A stretch of DNA of 39,579 bases from an uncultured Verrucomicrobiota bacterium (GTDB lineage Bacteria > Verrucomicrobiota > Verrucomicrobiia > Chthoniobacterales > SZAS-18), in assembly GCA_937859745.1 (NCBI GenBank), contig CALMAQ010000126.1, positions 1 to 39,579 on the forward strand, in the 5' to 3' direction. A program made the position numbers and the translations under genes. Below the pieces are notes generated by a model. It saw nothing but the letters and a program-made list of their open reading frames with translations, was not told where the DNA came from and searched no databases. Shown here in pieces: positions 1 to 8,796 of this stretch; within the stretch, counting starts at the first letter, position 1, and the number at the start of each line of letters is the position of its first letter.

Positions 1-135
1 CTTCGCGGCGGTGCCGTTGCCCAGCCACGGGTCGTTCGGCCGGAGCCAGCTCGTGTAGCCGAAAGTCGACGCATACAGCAGCGCGCGGTGCAGCACCACG
101 GTGTCCTTGATCGCGACGTCGGCCTGCGAGCAGCC
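1..135 (-). CDS. Partial coding sequence running off the left edge, unknown function
   Basis: The minus strand is open through this stretch, and 43 of the 45 codons from 135 down to 1 end in G or C, which is what real genes in this window look like. The translation reads like a soluble protein (for example LLYASTFGYTSWLRPNDPW near the edge). The start is undecided: two adjacent GTG codons lie at 99 and 96, and the frame stays open further upstream towards the permease gene. I do not recognise the family. The gene would be divergent from the permease that begins at 165, leaving very little room for a promoter, so the start may well be one of the internal GTGs. The coding call rests only on codon bias and an open frame. 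Confidence 0.35.
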
Positions 136-164
136 GCCGCCGCCGGCTGGCGGGGCCGCAGGAG

Positions 165-971
165 ATGATCGCGGGCTTCCTCAAGCACCGCCACCTCGTC
201 GGCCAGCTCACCCGGCGCGAGGTCCTGGGCCGTTACCGCGGCTCGTACCTCGGGCTGCTCTGGCCGTTCCTGAACCCGATCTTCCTGCTGGTCATCTACA
301 CGGTCGTCTTCAAGTACATCTTCAACGCCCGCTTCAACGCGGGCAGCCGCTTCGGCGAGAGCCGGACGGACTTCGCGCTCCTGCTGTTCTCGGGCTTGAT
401 CGTCTTCAACGTGTTTGCGGAGTGCATCGCCCGCGCCCCCGGCCTGATCCTGGCCAACGCCAACTACGTCAACCGGGTGGTGTTTCCGCTGGAGATCCTG
501 CCCGTCACCATCGTGCTTTCCAGCCTGTTCCATCTGTTGATGAGCTTCGTGCCGCTGTTGCTCGCGGTCCTGGTCCTCAAGGGGCAAATCGCCTGGACGG
601 TGGTGGAGTGGCCGCTCATTTTGATCCCGCTGCTGTTCTACGGCCTGGGGACGGCGTGGCTGCTCTCGGCGGCGGGCGTGTTCCTGCGCGACCTCAACGA
701 GGTCGTCCTCGCGGCGACGACCATCCTCATGTACGCGAGCGCCGTGTTTTACTCGATCAGCACCGTGGCCAAGCAGGCGCCGCAGTTCGAGCCGTGGATC
801 CGGCTCAACCCGCTCGCCCACATCATCGAGCAGAGCCGTCAGGTGTCGGTCGTCGGCGCGCCGCTGGACCTGGCCGACTACGGCTGGCAGGTGCTCGGTG
901 GGTTGATCTGCATGTGCGTGGGCTACGCGGTGTTCATGCGCGTCAAGCACGCCTTCGCGGACGTGATCTGA
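165..971 (+). CDS. ABC-2 type polysaccharide export permease (Wzm-like)
   Basis: This 268-aa protein has the layout of the inner-membrane permease of O-antigen, teichoic acid or capsule ABC exporters. The amino end carries the cytoplasmic segment TRREVLGRYRGSYLGLLW (about residues 17-34), typical of Wzm/TagG/KpsM-type proteins, followed by about six membrane segments and the usual polar loop LNPLAHIIEQSRQ near residue 225. The ATG at 165 is the only ordinary start: an in-frame stop lies at 108-110. An AGGAG sequence abuts the ATG with almost no spacing, so initiation is unusual. In this family the ATP-binding partner (Wzt) normally lies directly downstream, but here the next gene is convergent and unrelated, and no ATPase is seen on the left. 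Its last 49 bp overlap the 3' end of the convergent membrane-protein gene. The family call is firm; the exported substrate is unknown. Confidence 0.85.
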   Translation: MIAGFLKHRHLVGQLTRREVLGRYRGSYLGLLWPFLNPIFLLVIYTVVFKYIFNARFNAGSRFGESRTDFALLLFSGLIVFNVFAECIARAPGLILANANYVNRVVFPLEILPVTIVLSSLFHLLMSFVPLLLAVLVLKGQIAWTVVEWPLILIPLLFYGLGTAWLLSAAGVFLRDLNEVVLAATTILMYASAVFYSISTVAKQAPQFEPWIRLNPLAHIIEQSRQVSVVGAPLDLADYGWQVLGGLICMCVGYAVFMRVKHAFADVI

Positions 972-2542
972 GCCGGGCGCGCCCCCTGCCGCGCGGCGCG
1001 CCGCTCCCGCCACCACAGGGCGGCACCGTTGACGCTGGCGATCAGCGCCAGGTCGAAGAGCAGGTTGGCGAAGTACAGGTGCTTGATGAGTTCGTGCCGC
1101 CCTTCGCCCAGCAACGCCACGGCCCCATCGGCCACGACCGCTAGGGTGGCGAGGAGGCCGACCATGGCGAGGTTCCCGGCCACGCCGGGGGCACGCAGCC
1201 GCACGAGCGAGCCCGCCGCGAACGCCCCGAGCGTCAGGGCCAGCCAGCCCCCGGTCGGGAAGGCATGGAACTTCACGGTGGCCCAGAGGTTGGCCAGGGT
1301 CGATTCGGCGGCGTTCCAGAGCCGCCGCTCGGAGCCGTCGCCGATGTCGTGCCAAGGCGGCCCGTTGACCCCCCGGGGATCGCCGGGCGCATACTTGCCG
1401 AGGTAATCCAGGGAGATGTCCTGCATGGAAGCCAGGCCGAAAGCCGCCATGCGCCCGGCGATGGCGGGCTCGTGCGCCAGCGTGGACAGGGTGTTGGCGA
1501 AGGTCATCTGCGGGCGGTGCGCGTCGAAGTACGCCTTGCCGCGCTCCCGGTAGGCGGAGACGCCGATGCAATCCTCGCCGTCCGCCAGGCCGAGCCGCCG
1601 CAGGTGGTCGGCCGGATGGCGGCTGAACATCAGAGCCCCGTAGAACAGGCTGTGGTAGGGGTTGACGTTCGCCTCGCGGATCGCGGTGAACTGCCGGGCG
1701 GCAACCGTCAGCAGGCAGACCAGTCCGATGCCCCCGGCGAGGATCGCCGCCCGGTGCGTGCGCCAGCGTTCGGGCCGCCCGGCGGTCCAGGCGTGGAGGC
1801 CGAAGGGCAGCGCCAGCAGCGGCCAGTAGATCGTGCTCGCTTTGGCCATCGTCAGCAGCCCGAGGCAGCCCACGGCCAGCGCCAACCGCGCGACCGTGGG
1901 CCGGTGCTTGAGGTACACGAGCGAGAACAGCACGGGCAGGACGAAAACCTGCGAGGCGGCCTCCTGGTAGAAACTGTTGAGGTAGGCGGCGTTGTCGGTG
2001 GTGGTCAGGAGCAGGACCAGCGGCCCGCCGAGCGTCCACGGCAGCCACCGGCCCGAAGGCTGGCGCGCCGCCCAGCGCAGCAGCAGGGACAATTCCCCCA
2101 GCAGAAGCGCCCGGGGCACGAGCGAGAGCCACGGCAGCGACACCGCGGACGACGAGGCCGCCGCGCCCAGCAACACGCCCGGCAGCCAGAGCAGAACAGC
2201 CGAGGTGACGATCTTCTCATGGTGGCGGCGCAGCGTCCACGTTGGCAGCCAGTATTCGTAGAACCGCTGGTGCCAGAGCTCGCTCTGGCGCGGCGGGAAA
2301 TTAGGCTGGATGCCCACCGGCCCGCTGCTGAAGAACTTGATGGAGCGCGTGAAGTCCCCGTTGTCCGCCAGTCCCGTGCGGAACTGCACGGCCATGCCGA
2401 CGACGAACGCGCCCAGGAGCAGCGCCAGCGTCCACCGGGAGCGCCAGGCATTGCCCGTGGCCGGTTTCAGGGGAGCATGCACCGGAACCGGGCGATGGGT
2501 GCGCGGTGGATTAGGCGGGCATCCGGGTGACGACGGCGGCAA
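923..2542 (-). CDS. Multi-pass membrane protein, putative GT-C glycosyltransferase (WsfD-like)
   Basis: A membrane protein of up to 539 aa with about ten to twelve hydrophobic segments. After the first one comes a loop with DNGDF (about residues 60-64), and further on NSFYQEAASQ (about 188-197). Acidic residues in the first external loop are the hallmark of GT-C lipid-phosphosugar-dependent glycosyltransferases, and this pair of motifs recalls WsfD-type hexose transferases of surface glycan pathways. That link is from memory of motifs, not an alignment. The frame is open to 2542, overlapping the end of the POT gene by 32 bp; a GTG at 2482 gives a more natural amino end and is a good alternative start. 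The 3' end overlaps the convergent permease gene by 49 bp, so no terminator separates them. The neighbouring Wzm-like permease also points to surface glycan work. Confidence 0.7.
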   Translation of the reverse strand: MPPSSPGCPPNPPRTHRPVPVHAPLKPATGNAWRSRWTLALLLGAFVVGMAVQFRTGLADNGDFTRSIKFFSSGPVGIQPNFPPRQSELWHQRFYEYWLPTWTLRRHHEKIVTSAVLLWLPGVLLGAAASSSAVSLPWLSLVPRALLLGELSLLLRWAARQPSGRWLPWTLGGPLVLLLTTTDNAAYLNSFYQEAASQVFVLPVLFSLVYLKHRPTVARLALAVGCLGLLTMAKASTIYWPLLALPFGLHAWTAGRPERWRTHRAAILAGGIGLVCLLTVAARQFTAIREANVNPYHSLFYGALMFSRHPADHLRRLGLADGEDCIGVSAYRERGKAYFDAHRPQMTFANTLSTLAHEPAIAGRMAAFGLASMQDISLDYLGKYAPGDPRGVNGPPWHDIGDGSERRLWNAAESTLANLWATVKFHAFPTGGWLALTLGAFAAGSLVRLRAPGVAGNLAMVGLLATLAVVADGAVALLGEGRHELIKHLYFANLLFDLALIASVNGAALWWRERRAARQGARPAQITSAKACLTRMNTA

Positions 2543-3932
2543 TGTCCGCCTCGGCCACCTCGGCCGCGCCCTGGAGGTAGGTTCGGCCCTTGTAGAAGCG
2601 GGCGACGATCACGAAAAGGCAGGCAGCCCCGAACATGATCCCCGTGCAATACTCGAAAAATTGCAGATCGGTGATTTTCGTCTTGCTGCCCGGCAGGGCG
2701 TTCCAACCATGGAACCACACGAGCAAACCGTTGCCCGCCGACACAGCGAGGAGCCAGAGGGCCATCAACACGCTCTTCATGCTGTTGGGTGCTTGGGTGT
2801 AGGAAAATTCCAGCCCGGTGATGGACACCATGGCCTCGGACAGCGTCAGGATCACGTAGGCGAGCATCTGCCACCAGATCGTCGGGTGCTGGCCCGCGAC
2901 GATGAGTTTCTGCGCGTGGCTGATCGTCACGAACGCCAGCGTCATCAGGAATAGGCCGATGCCGATCTTGCGTAGAGGCGTCAGCGTGAAAACCAAGTTG
3001 ATGGCGGGATAGACGACGTAATTGACCAGGGGGATAAAGAGCAGGATGAGCACGGCGTTGGCTGTCTGCACCTGCCCGGCCAGGAGATTGATGCCCATGA
3101 AGTGCAGATCCATCTTCGTGGCCTGAATGGTCCATTCCACGCCGCTACTCTGGTCCCAGAGCGCCCACCAGATGGCAATGAACACGTAGACCGAGGTCAG
3201 CCGCAGCAGGACACCCCGGCCCTCCGCACTGAACGCCGTGCGCACGAACCCCAAACCGGCGGGCGGGACGTGGACGAATTTCCTGCGCCCCAACCAGAAA
3301 AAAATGGTGGCGACAACCATGGCCACGCCCGGGATGCCGAATGCCCACTTCGGCCCGAAGCGTGGGTCCTCCAGCAGGAAGGGGCAAAGCAACGTGGAGA
3401 TGAAGCTGCCCGCGTTGATGGAAAAATAGAACCAGCCGAAGATCTTCGAAAGCAGGTGCTTGTTGCCCTCGCCAAACTGGTCGCCCACGTTGGCGGAAAC
3501 ACAGGGCTTGATGCCGCCCGCGCCAAAACAGATCAGCGTCAACCCGATGAACAAGCCGAGCCGGGTATCGTTGAGTGCTAGGGCAAAGTGTCCGAAGCAG
3601 TAGACGATGGACAGCCAGAGAATTGTGCGGTACTTGCCCAGCACGCCGTCCGCCAGCAGGGCCCCGGCCACCGGCAGGAAGTACACGCCCATGACAAAAA
3701 GGTGCGTGTTCCCCTCCGCTTCGTTTTCGCTCATGTTGTCGTGGAGCCCGTTTTTCGTCATCAGGTACTTGACCATGAACAGCGCGAGGATGGACTTCAT
3801 CCCGTAGAACGAGAACCGCTCGGCCGCCTCGTTGCCGATAATATACGGCACGCCGGCAGGCAGTTCGGTATCCGTCTGTGATGGCGAGGTACGGTAGCCG
3901 GTGTCCGGGGCGGTGGGCGCAAGGGTGCTCAT
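2511..3932 (-). CDS. POT/PTR2-family proton-coupled oligopeptide transporter
   Basis: A 473-aa major-facilitator protein that imports di- and tripeptides with protons. The POT fingerprint ExxER is present as EAAER at residues 35-39 in the first helix. The family signatures GAGGIKPCVSANVGDQF (about 137-153) and FYFSINAGS (168-176) are both intact. Around 12-14 membrane segments are visible. The sequence has long connecting segments and resembles the eukaryote-like POT proteins often seen in Planctomycetes and Verrucomicrobia; that comparison is from general knowledge. The ATG at 3932 follows a 150-bp spacer from exonuclease III on the same strand, so it probably has its own promoter. The downstream membrane-protein gene overlaps its 3' end by up to 32 bp, suggesting co-transcription. 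All key residues of the proton-coupling motif look intact. Confidence 0.93.
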   Translation of the reverse strand: MSTLAPTAPDTGYRTSPSQTDTELPAGVPYIIGNEAAERFSFYGMKSILALFMVKYLMTKNGLHDNMSENEAEGNTHLFVMGVYFLPVAGALLADGVLGKYRTILWLSIVYCFGHFALALNDTRLGLFIGLTLICFGAGGIKPCVSANVGDQFGEGNKHLLSKIFGWFYFSINAGSFISTLLCPFLLEDPRFGPKWAFGIPGVAMVVATIFFWLGRRKFVHVPPAGLGFVRTAFSAEGRGVLLRLTSVYVFIAIWWALWDQSSGVEWTIQATKMDLHFMGINLLAGQVQTANAVLILLFIPLVNYVVYPAINLVFTLTPLRKIGIGLFLMTLAFVTISHAQKLIVAGQHPTIWWQMLAYVILTLSEAMVSITGLEFSYTQAPNSMKSVLMALWLLAVSAGNGLLVWFHGWNALPGSKTKITDLQFFEYCTGIMFGAACLFVIVARFYKGRTYLQGAAEVAEADIAAVVTRMPA

Positions 3933-4025
3933 AGAGAATCAATGACAGGAGGCAGGTCGAGTTCCACCCGCCCGCTGGATGACAGCCCGTCTTCTATCCG
4001 CCCGCGCGCGGATACGCAAGCCCCT

Positions 4026-4781
4026 TCACGCGTCGATTTCGATGCCGACCGGGCAATGGTCGCTCCCCGTGACGCCGTCGCGGATGAACGCGGACCTGAG
4101 CCGCGGGCGCAGCGCCGCCGACAGGAGAAAGTAGTCGATGCGCCACCCCACGTTCTTCGCGCGCACGCCTGGCATGTTGCTCCACCAGGTGTAGCGGGCG
4201 GTGGCGGGCTCCAATTCGCGGAACGTGTCCAGGAACCCGGCGGCCAGGTACGCCTCGAAGCCCCGGCGCTCCTCCACGGTGCAACCCGCGAGGCCGAGGT
4301 TCGCTCTGGGCCGCGCGAGGTCGATGTCCCGGTGCGCCACGTTCAGGTCGCCGCAGAAGATCACCGGCTTGCGCGCCTGGAGCCCTTGCAGGTAGGCCAG
4401 AAAATCGCGGTCCCACCGCTGGCGGTAGTCCAGGCGGGTGAGTTCGCGCCGCGCGTTAGGCACGTAGACGCAGACGAGAAAGAAGCCGTCGAACTCCGCC
4501 GTGACCGTCCGGCCCTCACGCCCGTGTTCCTCCAGGTCGATGCCCAGCGCGACGCCGTGCGGGCGCACCTTCGTGAAGATCGCCGTGCCCGAGTAGCCCG
4601 CCTTGTCCGCCACGTTGAAGAACGGCTGATAGTCCATCAGCCAGAGCGGTTCCCAGATGACCGAGGGGCAGCGTGTCTCCTGGAGGCAGATCACGTCCGG
4701 GCGCTCCTCCTCCACGAAGTCGAGAAAGCCCTTTTTCAGGATCGCGCGCAGGCCGTTGACGTTCCAGGAAACCAGTTTCAC
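4026..4781 (-). CDS. xthA: Exodeoxyribonuclease III (AP endonuclease)
   Basis: A 251-aa member of the Xth/APE family, which cleaves the backbone 5' of abasic sites in base-excision repair and also has 3'-5' exonuclease and 3'-phosphatase activity. The catalytic set is complete: WNVNGLRA at 6-13, LQET with Glu35, YVPNA with Tyr106, GDLNVAH with Asp145 and Asn147, and SDHCP at 240-244. Its length is usual for the family. The ATG at 4781 is divergent from the helicase gene with 86 bp between them if the latter starts at 4868, so the two may share a promoter region. No odd residues were seen. Confidence 0.96.
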   Translation of the reverse strand: MKLVSWNVNGLRAILKKGFLDFVEEERPDVICLQETRCPSVIWEPLWLMDYQPFFNVADKAGYSGTAIFTKVRPHGVALGIDLEEHGREGRTVTAEFDGFFLVCVYVPNARRELTRLDYRQRWDRDFLAYLQGLQARKPVIFCGDLNVAHRDIDLARPRANLGLAGCTVEERRGFEAYLAAGFLDTFRELEPATARYTWWSNMPGVRAKNVGWRIDYFLLSAALRPRLRSAFIRDGVTGSDHCPVGIEIDA

Positions 4782-4867
4782 GCGCGGGGCATTGTTGCCT
4801 CCCGCGTGGGGGCGTCAAGCGCGGCGGGGTTTTGCGTGTAGATTGGGCGTCCGAATTCCCGCCGCCG

Positions 4868-7800
4868 ATGTTCCCGATTCGCTATCCCGAAGAATTGCCC
4901 GTCAGCGCGCATCGCGAGGCGATCCTCGCGGCTTTGCGCTCGTCGCAGGTGGTCATCGTCGCGGGCGAGACGGGCTCGGGCAAGACGACCCAGTTGCCCA
5001 AGCTCTGCCTGGAAACCCTTCGGGGCACGCCCGGAGAGCGGCGGCAGATCGGCTGCACCCAGCCGCGCCGCGTCGCCGCCCTGAGCGTGTCCCGGCGCGT
5101 CGCGGAGGAACTCGGCGTCACCTGGGGCCGGGAGGTCGGCTGCAAGATCCGTTTCGGCGACGACACGGGCCGCGACACGCGCGTCAAGTTCATGACGGAC
5201 GGCATCCTGCTGGCGGAAATTCAGTCCGACCCGCTGCTGCGCGCCTACGCGGTGCTCATCATCGACGAGGCACACGAACGCTCGCTCAACATCGACTTCC
5301 TGCTTGGCTACCTCAAGGGCCTGCTGCCCCGGCGGCCGGACCTGCGGCTCGTCATCACCTCGGCCACCATCGACACGGCGGCGTTCTCCGAGGCGTTCGG
5401 CGGCGCGCCCGTGGTGGAGGTGTCGGGACGATTATTCCCGGTCGAAATCCGCTACCAGCCGACGGCCTCTTTCGTCTCGGAGGACGACGACGCGGCGCAC
5501 CTGAGCCACATCACGGCCGCCGTCCGCGCCGTGGAGGACGCGCTGCTCGAATCGCACGACGGCGACGTGCTCGTGTTCATGCCCACCGAGCGCGACATCC
5601 GCGAGACGCGCGACCTGCTCGAAGGCTCGCTCGGACGCGGCACCGAAGTGCTCGGGCTCTACGGCCGGATGCCCGCCGCCGAACAGACGCGCATCTTCTC
5701 CGCCGGACCGCAGCGCCGCGTCATCGTGGCGACGAACATCGCGGAAACGTCGCTGACGATCCCGCGCGTGCGCTACGTCGTGGACACGGGCCTCTCGCGC
5801 CTGAGCCGCTACAATCCGCGCACCCGCACCAAGCGCCTGCCGGTCGAGCCCGTCTCGCAGAGCAGCGCCAACCAGCGCGCGGGCCGGGCGGGCCGGGTGC
5901 GCGAGGGCGTCTGCATCCGGCTCTACGACGAGGAGGACTTCGAGAAGCGCCCGCGCTTCACGCAGCCGGAAATCCAGCGCGCGAACCTCGCGGAGGTCAT
6001 CCTGCGGATGAAGGCGTTCCGGCTGGGCGAGATCGAAACGTTCCCCTTCCTGAACCCTCCTCTGCCCGCCGCGATCCACGCCGGCTACGCGCTGCTGCAC
6101 GAACTCGGCGCGCTCGACGACGCGCACGACTTGACCGCGCTCGGCCACGAACTCGCCCGCCTGCCACTCGACCCAACGTTGGGCCGAATGCTCATCCAGG
6201 CGCGGCGCGAGCGTTCGCTGCCGGAGGTGCTGGCCATCGCGGCGGGCCTGAGCGTGCCCGACCCGCGCGAGCGGCCCGAGGACGAGAAGGAAGCCGCCGC
6301 CGCCGCGCACAAGCAGTTCACCGACCCGGAGTCGGATTTCCTGACGCTGCTCAACCTCTGGCGCGCGCTGCCCGAGGGCAACGGGCGCAGCGCACTGCGG
6401 CGGTTCGCCAAGGCCAACTATCTTTCCGCCTCGCGCCTGCGCGAGTGGCGCGACGTGCACCGCCAGCTCGCCGACGTGATGGAGGACGGCGGCGACGCTC
6501 GGCGCGCCCTGCCTGCCGGGGAAACCGCGCCCCCGTTCCCGCCGGGCAGCTACGAGTCGGTGCATCGCTCGATCCTGGCGGGGCTGCTGGGCCAGATCGC
6601 GCAGCGCAAGGAACGCAACCTCTACCTGGCGTCCGGCAACCGGCAGGTGACGATTTTTCCCGGTTCCGGGATGTACCAGCGCGGGGAGAAGAAGCGCAAA
6701 CCTACCCCGGCCGCGAACGGCGCGCCCGTGTCCGCCGAAAAGCTGACGCAGCCACCGTGGATCGTCGCGGGCGAGATCGTGCAAACCTCGCAGCTCTTCG
6801 CGCGCACCGCCGCGCGCATCGCGCCGGAATGGGTCGTGGACCTGGGCGTGCACCTCTGCAAGTTCTCCTACGCCGATCCGCACTGGAATGAGAAGTCCGG
6901 CCGCGTGCTCGCATGGGAGCGGGTGCTCATCTACGGGTTGGAGGTCGTGCGGCGGCGGATCGACTACGGCAAGATCGACGCCGCCAAGGCCACGGAACTC
7001 TTCATCCGGGGCGCGCTGGTCGCGGGCGAGGCGCACGTGGAGCACCATTTCTACAAGCACAACCAGCAGTTGCGCGAGCGGATCGAGGCCGCCCTGACCC
7101 GCGTGCGCGACCGCCGCGTAGACGCGCTCGACGAGGCGTTCTACCGCTTCTACGCTGCGCGGATCGAAGGGGTATCCTCCCTGCACGACCTCAACCGGCT
7201 GATCCGCGCGCGCATCGGCCGCGAACCCGAGTTCCTGTGCGCGGACGAGGAAACCCTGCTCGGTGCCGCCGAGGAAGATTTCGGCTTCGACCGCACGCTG
7301 TTCCCCGAGGCGGTGCCACTCGGCAAGGCGGTGCTGCCGATCTCCTACGCCTACGCGCCTGGCGAGGAGCGCGACGGCGTGACCGTGCGCGTGCCGTTAC
7401 CCGTGGCCGAGGGACTGACGACGAGCCAACTGCAATGGCTCGTGCCGGGTCTGCGCGAGGAGGTCGTCGGCGAGTTGCTGCGCGCCTTGCCCAAGACGAT
7501 CCGCAAGGGCCTGATGCCGCTGGAACCCAAGGTGCGCGAGACGGCCACCAGGTTCTCCCCGGGCAGCGGCGATTTTCTCTCCGCGCTGGCCGCTTACCTC
7601 GCGCGCAGTTACGGGGTGGAGGTGCACGCCTCCGACTGGCCAGCAGGCAGCTTGCCCGCGCACTTGACCCCGCGCGTGGAGGTCGTGGACCGCGACGACA
7701 GGACGGTCGCCGCCGGGCGCGACCTCGCCGCGGTGCAAACGACGCTGGCGGGCCGGAACGTGCGCTCCGACGCCTGGGAACGCGCGGCCAGACGCTGGGA

Positions 7801-8695
7801 GCGCCCGGCGCTGGCAGGCTGGACGTTCGGCGACCTGCCGGAATCCGTCGTGGTGGAGGAGGTCGGCGGCGCGCCGCTGCTGGCCTACCCGGGATTGACG
7901 ACCCGTGGCGCGGACGTGGACGTGCGCCTGTTCCGGCGGCGCGAGGAAGCCGAGGCCGCATCCCACCCGGCCGTGGGGCGGTTGATGGAGCGCGCACTCG
8001 CGCGCGATCTCGCCTGGGTGCGGAAGGAACTGACGGGCCTGCTCGCCACAACGCCGCCCGCCACCAGGAAACCCGGCGGCGCAGTCGATTTCCGCTCGAC
8101 GCTGGAGACATGGTCCGTGCCAGCCGTGAAGAAAGCCCAGGCACCGGCGGCCAGCCCTGCCGCCATGCTCGAAGCGCAGGTGGACGCGGCTTATCAGCAC
8201 ATCGTCGGCGTGGCGCTAGGATTGGACCCGGTGCTGCCGCTCCAGGAAAAACGCTTCCAGGCGGCGACCGAACGAGCCCGCCGGGAGTTGCCGCTCCTGG
8301 CACGCCGGACGGGCGAGGCAGTGGTCGCGGCGCGCGAGCAACGGCGGCAAATCGTCGGCTCGGGCAAGCGGTATCCCGGCATGGAGGACGATCTGCGACG
8401 GCTGCTGCCCGAGGATTTCCCCGCGCGAACCCCGCCCGCGTTGCTGGCGCGACTGCCCCGCTACCTGCGCGCCGTCGCGGTACGGGCCGAACGCGCGGCG
8501 GTCAGTCCGGCCAAGGACGCCGAAAAGGCGCGGCTGCTTGCGCCATTCGCGGATTGGGAGACCCACGTCGCTCCCGAAAACCGCGAAGCGTTCCGCACCC
8601 TCTTGGAAGAATACCGGGTGTCCGTGTTCGCGCAGGAACTCGGCACGGCGCAGCCGGTTTCGGCACAGCGGCTCAAAGCGCTCGGTGGTTGGTAA
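4868..8695 (+). CDS. hrpA: ATP-dependent RNA helicase HrpA (DEAH family)
   Basis: A 1275-aa superfamily 2 helicase close in length to E. coli HrpA (about 1300 aa). It has Walker A GETGSGKT at residues 33-40, the DEAH box at 133-136, SAT at 165-167 and motif VI QRAGRAGR at 336-343. These are followed by the winged-helix/ratchet and OB-fold regions and the long carboxy-terminal DUF3418-type extension that distinguishes HrpA from HrpB. In E. coli HrpA acts on mRNA and on stalled ribosomes. I chose the ATG at 4868; an in-frame TTG at 4832 would add 12 residues that do not look like family sequence. The gene is monocistronic in appearance, with a hairpin at 8707-8722 just after its stop. Confidence 0.95.
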   Translation: MFPIRYPEELPVSAHREAILAALRSSQVVIVAGETGSGKTTQLPKLCLETLRGTPGERRQIGCTQPRRVAALSVSRRVAEELGVTWGREVGCKIRFGDDTGRDTRVKFMTDGILLAEIQSDPLLRAYAVLIIDEAHERSLNIDFLLGYLKGLLPRRPDLRLVITSATIDTAAFSEAFGGAPVVEVSGRLFPVEIRYQPTASFVSEDDDAAHLSHITAAVRAVEDALLESHDGDVLVFMPTERDIRETRDLLEGSLGRGTEVLGLYGRMPAAEQTRIFSAGPQRRVIVATNIAETSLTIPRVRYVVDTGLSRLSRYNPRTRTKRLPVEPVSQSSANQRAGRAGRVREGVCIRLYDEEDFEKRPRFTQPEIQRANLAEVILRMKAFRLGEIETFPFLNPPLPAAIHAGYALLHELGALDDAHDLTALGHELARLPLDPTLGRMLIQARRERSLPEVLAIAAGLSVPDPRERPEDEKEAAAAAHKQFTDPESDFLTLLNLWRALPEGNGRSALRRFAKANYLSASRLREWRDVHRQLADVMEDGGDARRALPAGETAPPFPPGSYESVHRSILAGLLGQIAQRKERNLYLASGNRQVTIFPGSGMYQRGEKKRKPTPAANGAPVSAEKLTQPPWIVAGEIVQTSQLFARTAARIAPEWVVDLGVHLCKFSYADPHWNEKSGRVLAWERVLIYGLEVVRRRIDYGKIDAAKATELFIRGALVAGEAHVEHHFYKHNQQLRERIEAALTRVRDRRVDALDEAFYRFYAARIEGVSSLHDLNRLIRARIGREPEFLCADEETLLGAAEEDFGFDRTLFPEAVPLGKAVLPISYAYAPGEERDGVTVRVPLPVAEGLTTSQLQWLVPGLREEVVGELLRALPKTIRKGLMPLEPKVRETATRFSPGSGDFLSALAAYLARSYGVEVHASDWPAGSLPAHLTPRVEVVDRDDRTVAAGRDLAAVQTTLAGRNVRSDAWERAARRWERPALAGWTFGDLPESVVVEEVGGAPLLAYPGLTTRGADVDVRLFRRREEAEAASHPAVGRLMERALARDLAWVRKELTGLLATTPPATRKPGGAVDFRSTLETWSVPAVKKAQAPAASPAAMLEAQVDAAYQHIVGVALGLDPVLPLQEKRFQAATERARRELPLLARRTGEAVVAAREQRRQIVGSGKRYPGMEDDLRRLLPEDFPARTPPALLARLPRYLRAVAVRAERAAVSPAKDAEKARLLAPFADWETHVAPENREAFRTLLEEYRVSVFAQELGTAQPVSAQRLKALGGW

Positions 8696-8706
8696 GCTCC
8701 CGCCAA

Positions 8707-8722
8707 GCGCCGGAAGCGGCGC
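8707..8722 (+). terminator. Hairpin after hrpA, possible terminator
   Basis: A perfect 6-bp GC stem, GCGCCG with CGGCGC, closed by a GAAG loop, begins 12 nt after the hrpA stop codon. On the + strand it is followed by AGAAAAAC rather than a run of T, so it is not a textbook intrinsic terminator. It could still mark the transcript end or protect the 3' end. Confidence 0.4.
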
Positions 8723-8767
8723 AGAAAAACGGTTGCCAACCGATGCGGGCAGGGTAGTATCCGCGTT

Positions 8768-8790
8768 AACCTGACCGTTCAAGTCAGGTT
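8768..8790. promoter_or_regulatory. Perfect inverted repeat, probable Rrf2 autoregulatory operator
   Basis: The sequence reads AACCTGAC, seven bases, GTCAGGTT: two perfect 8-bp arms with an odd-length spacer, the format expected for a dimeric winged-helix regulator such as Rrf2. It ends six bases before the rrf2 ATG, so it lies over the place where a ribosome binding site would be. Binding there would block the promoter or the start region of the whole sulfate operon. The same element in RNA would form a hairpin sequestering the start codon region. The operator role is inferred from position and symmetry. Confidence 0.6.
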
Positions 8791-8796
8791 TCACCC

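Noticed and set aside
1265-2530. A 421-codon open frame antisense to the membrane protein
   Set aside because: Composition is dominated by Arg, Gln, Gly and Ala, as expected for a shadow of a hydrophobic GC-rich gene.
5432-7186. A 584-codon open frame antisense to hrpA
   Set aside because: It mirrors a GC-rich real gene with complete helicase motifs; the antisense protein is rich in Arg, Val and Gln with no family features.
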